From Gp1-AA122 sp036378535 (GTDB lineage: Bacteria; Acidobacteriota; Terriglobia; Terriglobales; Acidobacteriaceae): a DNA stretch of 64,000 nucleotides. Where the stretch lies: NCBI GenBank assembly GCA_036378535.1, contig DASUWH010000071.1, positions 1 through 64,000 on the forward strand, in the 5' to 3' direction. A program made the translations under genes and the position numbers. Of the stretch, positions 62,568 through 64,000 are shown piece after piece; position 1 is the first letter of the stretch; every line of letters starts with the position of its first letter. The notes beneath the pieces were generated by a model that ran no database searches, was not told where the DNA came from, and saw only the letters and a list, made by a program, of their open reading frames with translations.

Positions 62568-63017
62568 TTAATTGCCCGAATGGGAAGCGTATTCGGCGAC
62601 AATCCGCGCCAGCTCTTGGTCGTCTGTTTTCGCCATGCCGCCTGAATTGGCAAACGACGCTTTGCTCCTCATGCCGATGTACACGGCGTTATAGGGGGTG
62701 TCTCCCAGATTTTCGACCCGATGCTTGAAGGGCGGAAACCACCGCGCCTCCCCTGCTTTCGCGTACACTTCCTGAACTTTGCCATTCTGGTCGGTGAACT
62801 TGAGATGCCCGCCGGTAATGTTTACAACCACGCCGCCCGGATGCTCATGCAGGGAAGACTTTTCGTGCGGTCCATAATGTACCGCGACAACCTGCACGTG
62901 TTCATTTTCGAAATCGAGATGGTAGTGCGTCGGTTCTACCTTGGTAGGATCCTGTGCCCGAGTCGTCGCCGTTGCAAAGCAGGCAATGATTACTACCCAG
63001 CCGAACTTTGATGTCAT
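62568..63017 (-). CDS. Exported cupin-domain protein
   Basis: A 149-residue protein with a signal peptide (1-21, ending TTRAQ) and one cupin barrel (about 45-125). Metal ligands are visible in HYGPHEKSSLHEHPGGVVVN (His, His, Glu-type first motif) and FKHRVENLGDTPY (second motif with His). No enzyme can be named. It is convergent with the PilZ gene, with 37 bp between stops. Confidence 0.85.
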   Translation of the reverse strand: MTSKFGWVVIIACFATATTRAQDPTKVEPTHYHLDFENEHVQVVAVHYGPHEKSSLHEHPGGVVVNITGGHLKFTDQNGKVQEVYAKAGEARWFPPFKHRVENLGDTPYNAVYIGMRSKASFANSGGMAKTDDQELARIVAEYASHSGN

Positions 63018-63127
63018 AAGTTCTCCTCACCCAAGTTCCTCGAGCTTATAAGGGCCACGCTAACTTGGCTCGGAATACGTGTCAACCAATACCCCACAAC
63101 CCGAACCAAGGTAGTTGACGGCATACC

Positions 63128-63472
63128 CTAGGGCAGGGAAGCACTGCCCTGATTCAGCATGGCTCCCAGCGTCTCGTCCGGAGCGCCATCATGCTCTTCG
63201 GGCAGGAACTCCACGCCGTACAGGTAAACAGCACGGTGCCGCACAGCCCCGCACAATTCAATGCGTTCCCCTGAACCAGGCTGAGTGAAAGCTACTTTGA
63301 TCTCGCTTCCCACCGCCAGGTCGGCGATGGCAAACATATACATGCCGCCCCGGCTGACCTGGATGGCAAACCCATCAATGCGATGCGCACCACTTACTAT
63401 GTGTACGGACGTGCTGAACCAATGCCGTTTCCAACGACGACGTTCCCGTTTGAGAAGCAGAGGAATGCGCAT
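63128..63472 (-). CDS. PilZ-domain protein
   Basis: A 114-residue single-domain PilZ protein. RRRWKRHWFSTSVHIVSG carries the arginine motif and IQVSRGGMYMF matches the S-x-x-G site with Val before Ser. A cyclic-di-GMP receptor is likely. The three PilZ-type genes at 61.4-63.5 kb are on both strands. Confidence 0.82.
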   Translation of the reverse strand: MRIPLLLKRERRRWKRHWFSTSVHIVSGAHRIDGFAIQVSRGGMYMFAIADLAVGSEIKVAFTQPGSGERIELCGAVRHRAVYLYGVEFLPEEHDGAPDETLGAMLNQGSASLP

Positions 63473-63591
63473 AATTCAGAAATGATCGAGTTACCATATC
63501 GCAGGTCAGCGATAGTCACACATTACCGGAGTACAGCAGCAAGTAGGTGTCGTGTCTAAGGACGGTGGCCGGGGCGGACATGGCCAGATCT

Positions 63592-63895
63592 CTGAGAAGC
63601 TATCTCATAGATCGGTTTTGAAAGGGCGCGGCTTCACAGGCTGCTGAAAAACTCGACTCCGAGTGCGTTTTCAAAGGGTGCGGCTTTAGAGGCCTCGGAA
63701 AAAACCAGGTAAGCAAAATCGGGAAGGGCACGAGTCTACTCGTGCTGTTAAGCCGTTGAATATATGTTCGCGCTTCAGCGCCTGAGGTGTTCTGTCGCCG
63801 CCGAGGGAGTTTTTCAGCCGCCTCTTCATCCGTGCCGTCCGGAGCCGCATAAAGATGGGCTTCAGCCCGTGAGCGGACCGGAGTTTACTCGTTTG
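63592..63895. mobile_element. MITE-like palindromic element, copy B
   Basis: Diverged copy of the element at 27906-28184, beginning CTGAGAAGCTATCTCAT. It shares GGGAAGGGCACGAG, ACTCGTGC, TAAGCCGTTGAATA, CGCTTCAGCGCCTGAGG and CCGGAGCCGCATAAAGAT in the same order. It has an internal duplication of the left block (AAAGGGCGCGGCTTCA and AAAGGGTGCGGCTTTA) and lacks the right-hand terminal repeat. Its right part joins the 3' end of the recX-like gene. Confidence 0.7.
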
Positions 63896-64000
63896 CTTCT
63901 GACTGCTCGGACTGCAGCATAGTGAGCACTTCGTCATCTACATCCCAGTGCTTAAGAATGGTGAAAATCGTCTTGGACCGGAACCCGGCCCGAACCAGAT
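63885..64000 (-). CDS. C-terminal fragment of a RecX-like protein
   Basis: The frame is open from the right edge: LVRAGFRSKTIFTILKHWDV, then DDEVLTMLQSEQSEANE and a stop. The helical pattern and K-G-F-(R/S)-x-x-x-I-x-x-(I/V)-L match the end of RecX, which modulates RecA. Only 37 codons are visible, so the assignment is tentative. The stop lies within the sequence shared with the dispersed element. Confidence 0.5.
   Translation of the reverse strand, partial: LVRAGFRSKTIFTILKHWDVDDEVLTMLQSEQSEANE

Noticed and set aside
63686..63937. Reverse frame of 83 codons over the right-hand element
   Set aside because: It runs mostly through the dispersed repeat; the frame shifted by one base gives the recX-like end instead.
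1..64000. tRNA, rRNA or known riboswitch genes
   Set aside because: No cloverleaf-like TTCGA arm with matching acceptor stem, rRNA stretch or familiar riboswitch core was recognised by eye; a dedicated covariance search was not possible.

Overview
The window looks like a chromosomal segment of an Acidobacteriota genome (Terriglobia-like). The grounds are a 1273-residue TonB-dependent receptor with an N-terminal carboxypeptidase-regulatory domain, an ASPIC/UnbV protein, several fusions of alkaline-phosphatase-superfamily ('sulfatase-like') domains to TPRs, Gram-negative envelope genes (lpxD, lnt), many small PilZ proteins, high GC, and dispersed palindromic intergenic repeats. No plasmid, phage or transposase gene is visible, and I found no rRNA or tRNA gene. 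The taxonomic call is inference from gene content only.

Layout. 1-14.2 kb is an envelope/secretion region: the end of an ASPIC/UnbV protein, the TonB receptor with a strong terminator, a secreted TPR protein, then four alkaline-phosphatase-superfamily enzymes (three fused to TPRs) around a divergent promoter, and an outer-membrane barrel protein. 14.5-21.5 kb is a forward, largely translationally coupled run: lpxD, a P-loop protein behind a heptamer tandem repeat, lnt, prfB (programmed +1 frameshift), a CDF-like membrane protein, an HD-domain protein and a helical-repeat protein. 21.6-34 kb is housekeeping and miscellaneous: CoA-binding protein, GAF-PP2C phosphatase, rarA, SpoU methyltransferase, a GxxExxR gene remnant in a nest of repeats, a YrdC/Sua5 protein, YdcF-like, DinB/YfiT-like, cyclase, DUF92, Ku, two beta-propeller proteins.

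34.2-42.3 kb is a complete reverse-strand chemotaxis operon, transcribed mcp-cheW-cheR-cheA-cheB-cheY-cheX, preceded by a small TonB-C-domain protein. Divergent from it, 42.7-49.6 kb carries a PAS histidine kinase, a lone receiver and an NtrC-type sigma-54 activator in overlapping frames, then a set of poorly known genes: a small PilZ-like protein, an unknown helical protein, a degenerate receiver joined to a histidine-kinase dimerisation helix without an ATPase domain, and a second CheR-like methyltransferase whose N-V-x-x-Y-F motif is eroded. This last set is my best candidate for an undescribed signalling module.

49.7-64 kb holds uvrB, a secreted lysine-rich protein, a transglutaminase-like protein, a HAD phosphatase, a fused alpha-beta E1 2-oxoacid dehydrogenase, a small membrane protein, a six-unit tandem array of about 85 bp repeats, a saccharopine-dehydrogenase-like enzyme, a TetR regulator with a Rieske oxygenase, three PilZ-type genes and a cupin. 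The right edge has a second copy of a MITE-like repeat (first copy at 27.9 kb) abutting the 3' end of a probable recX.
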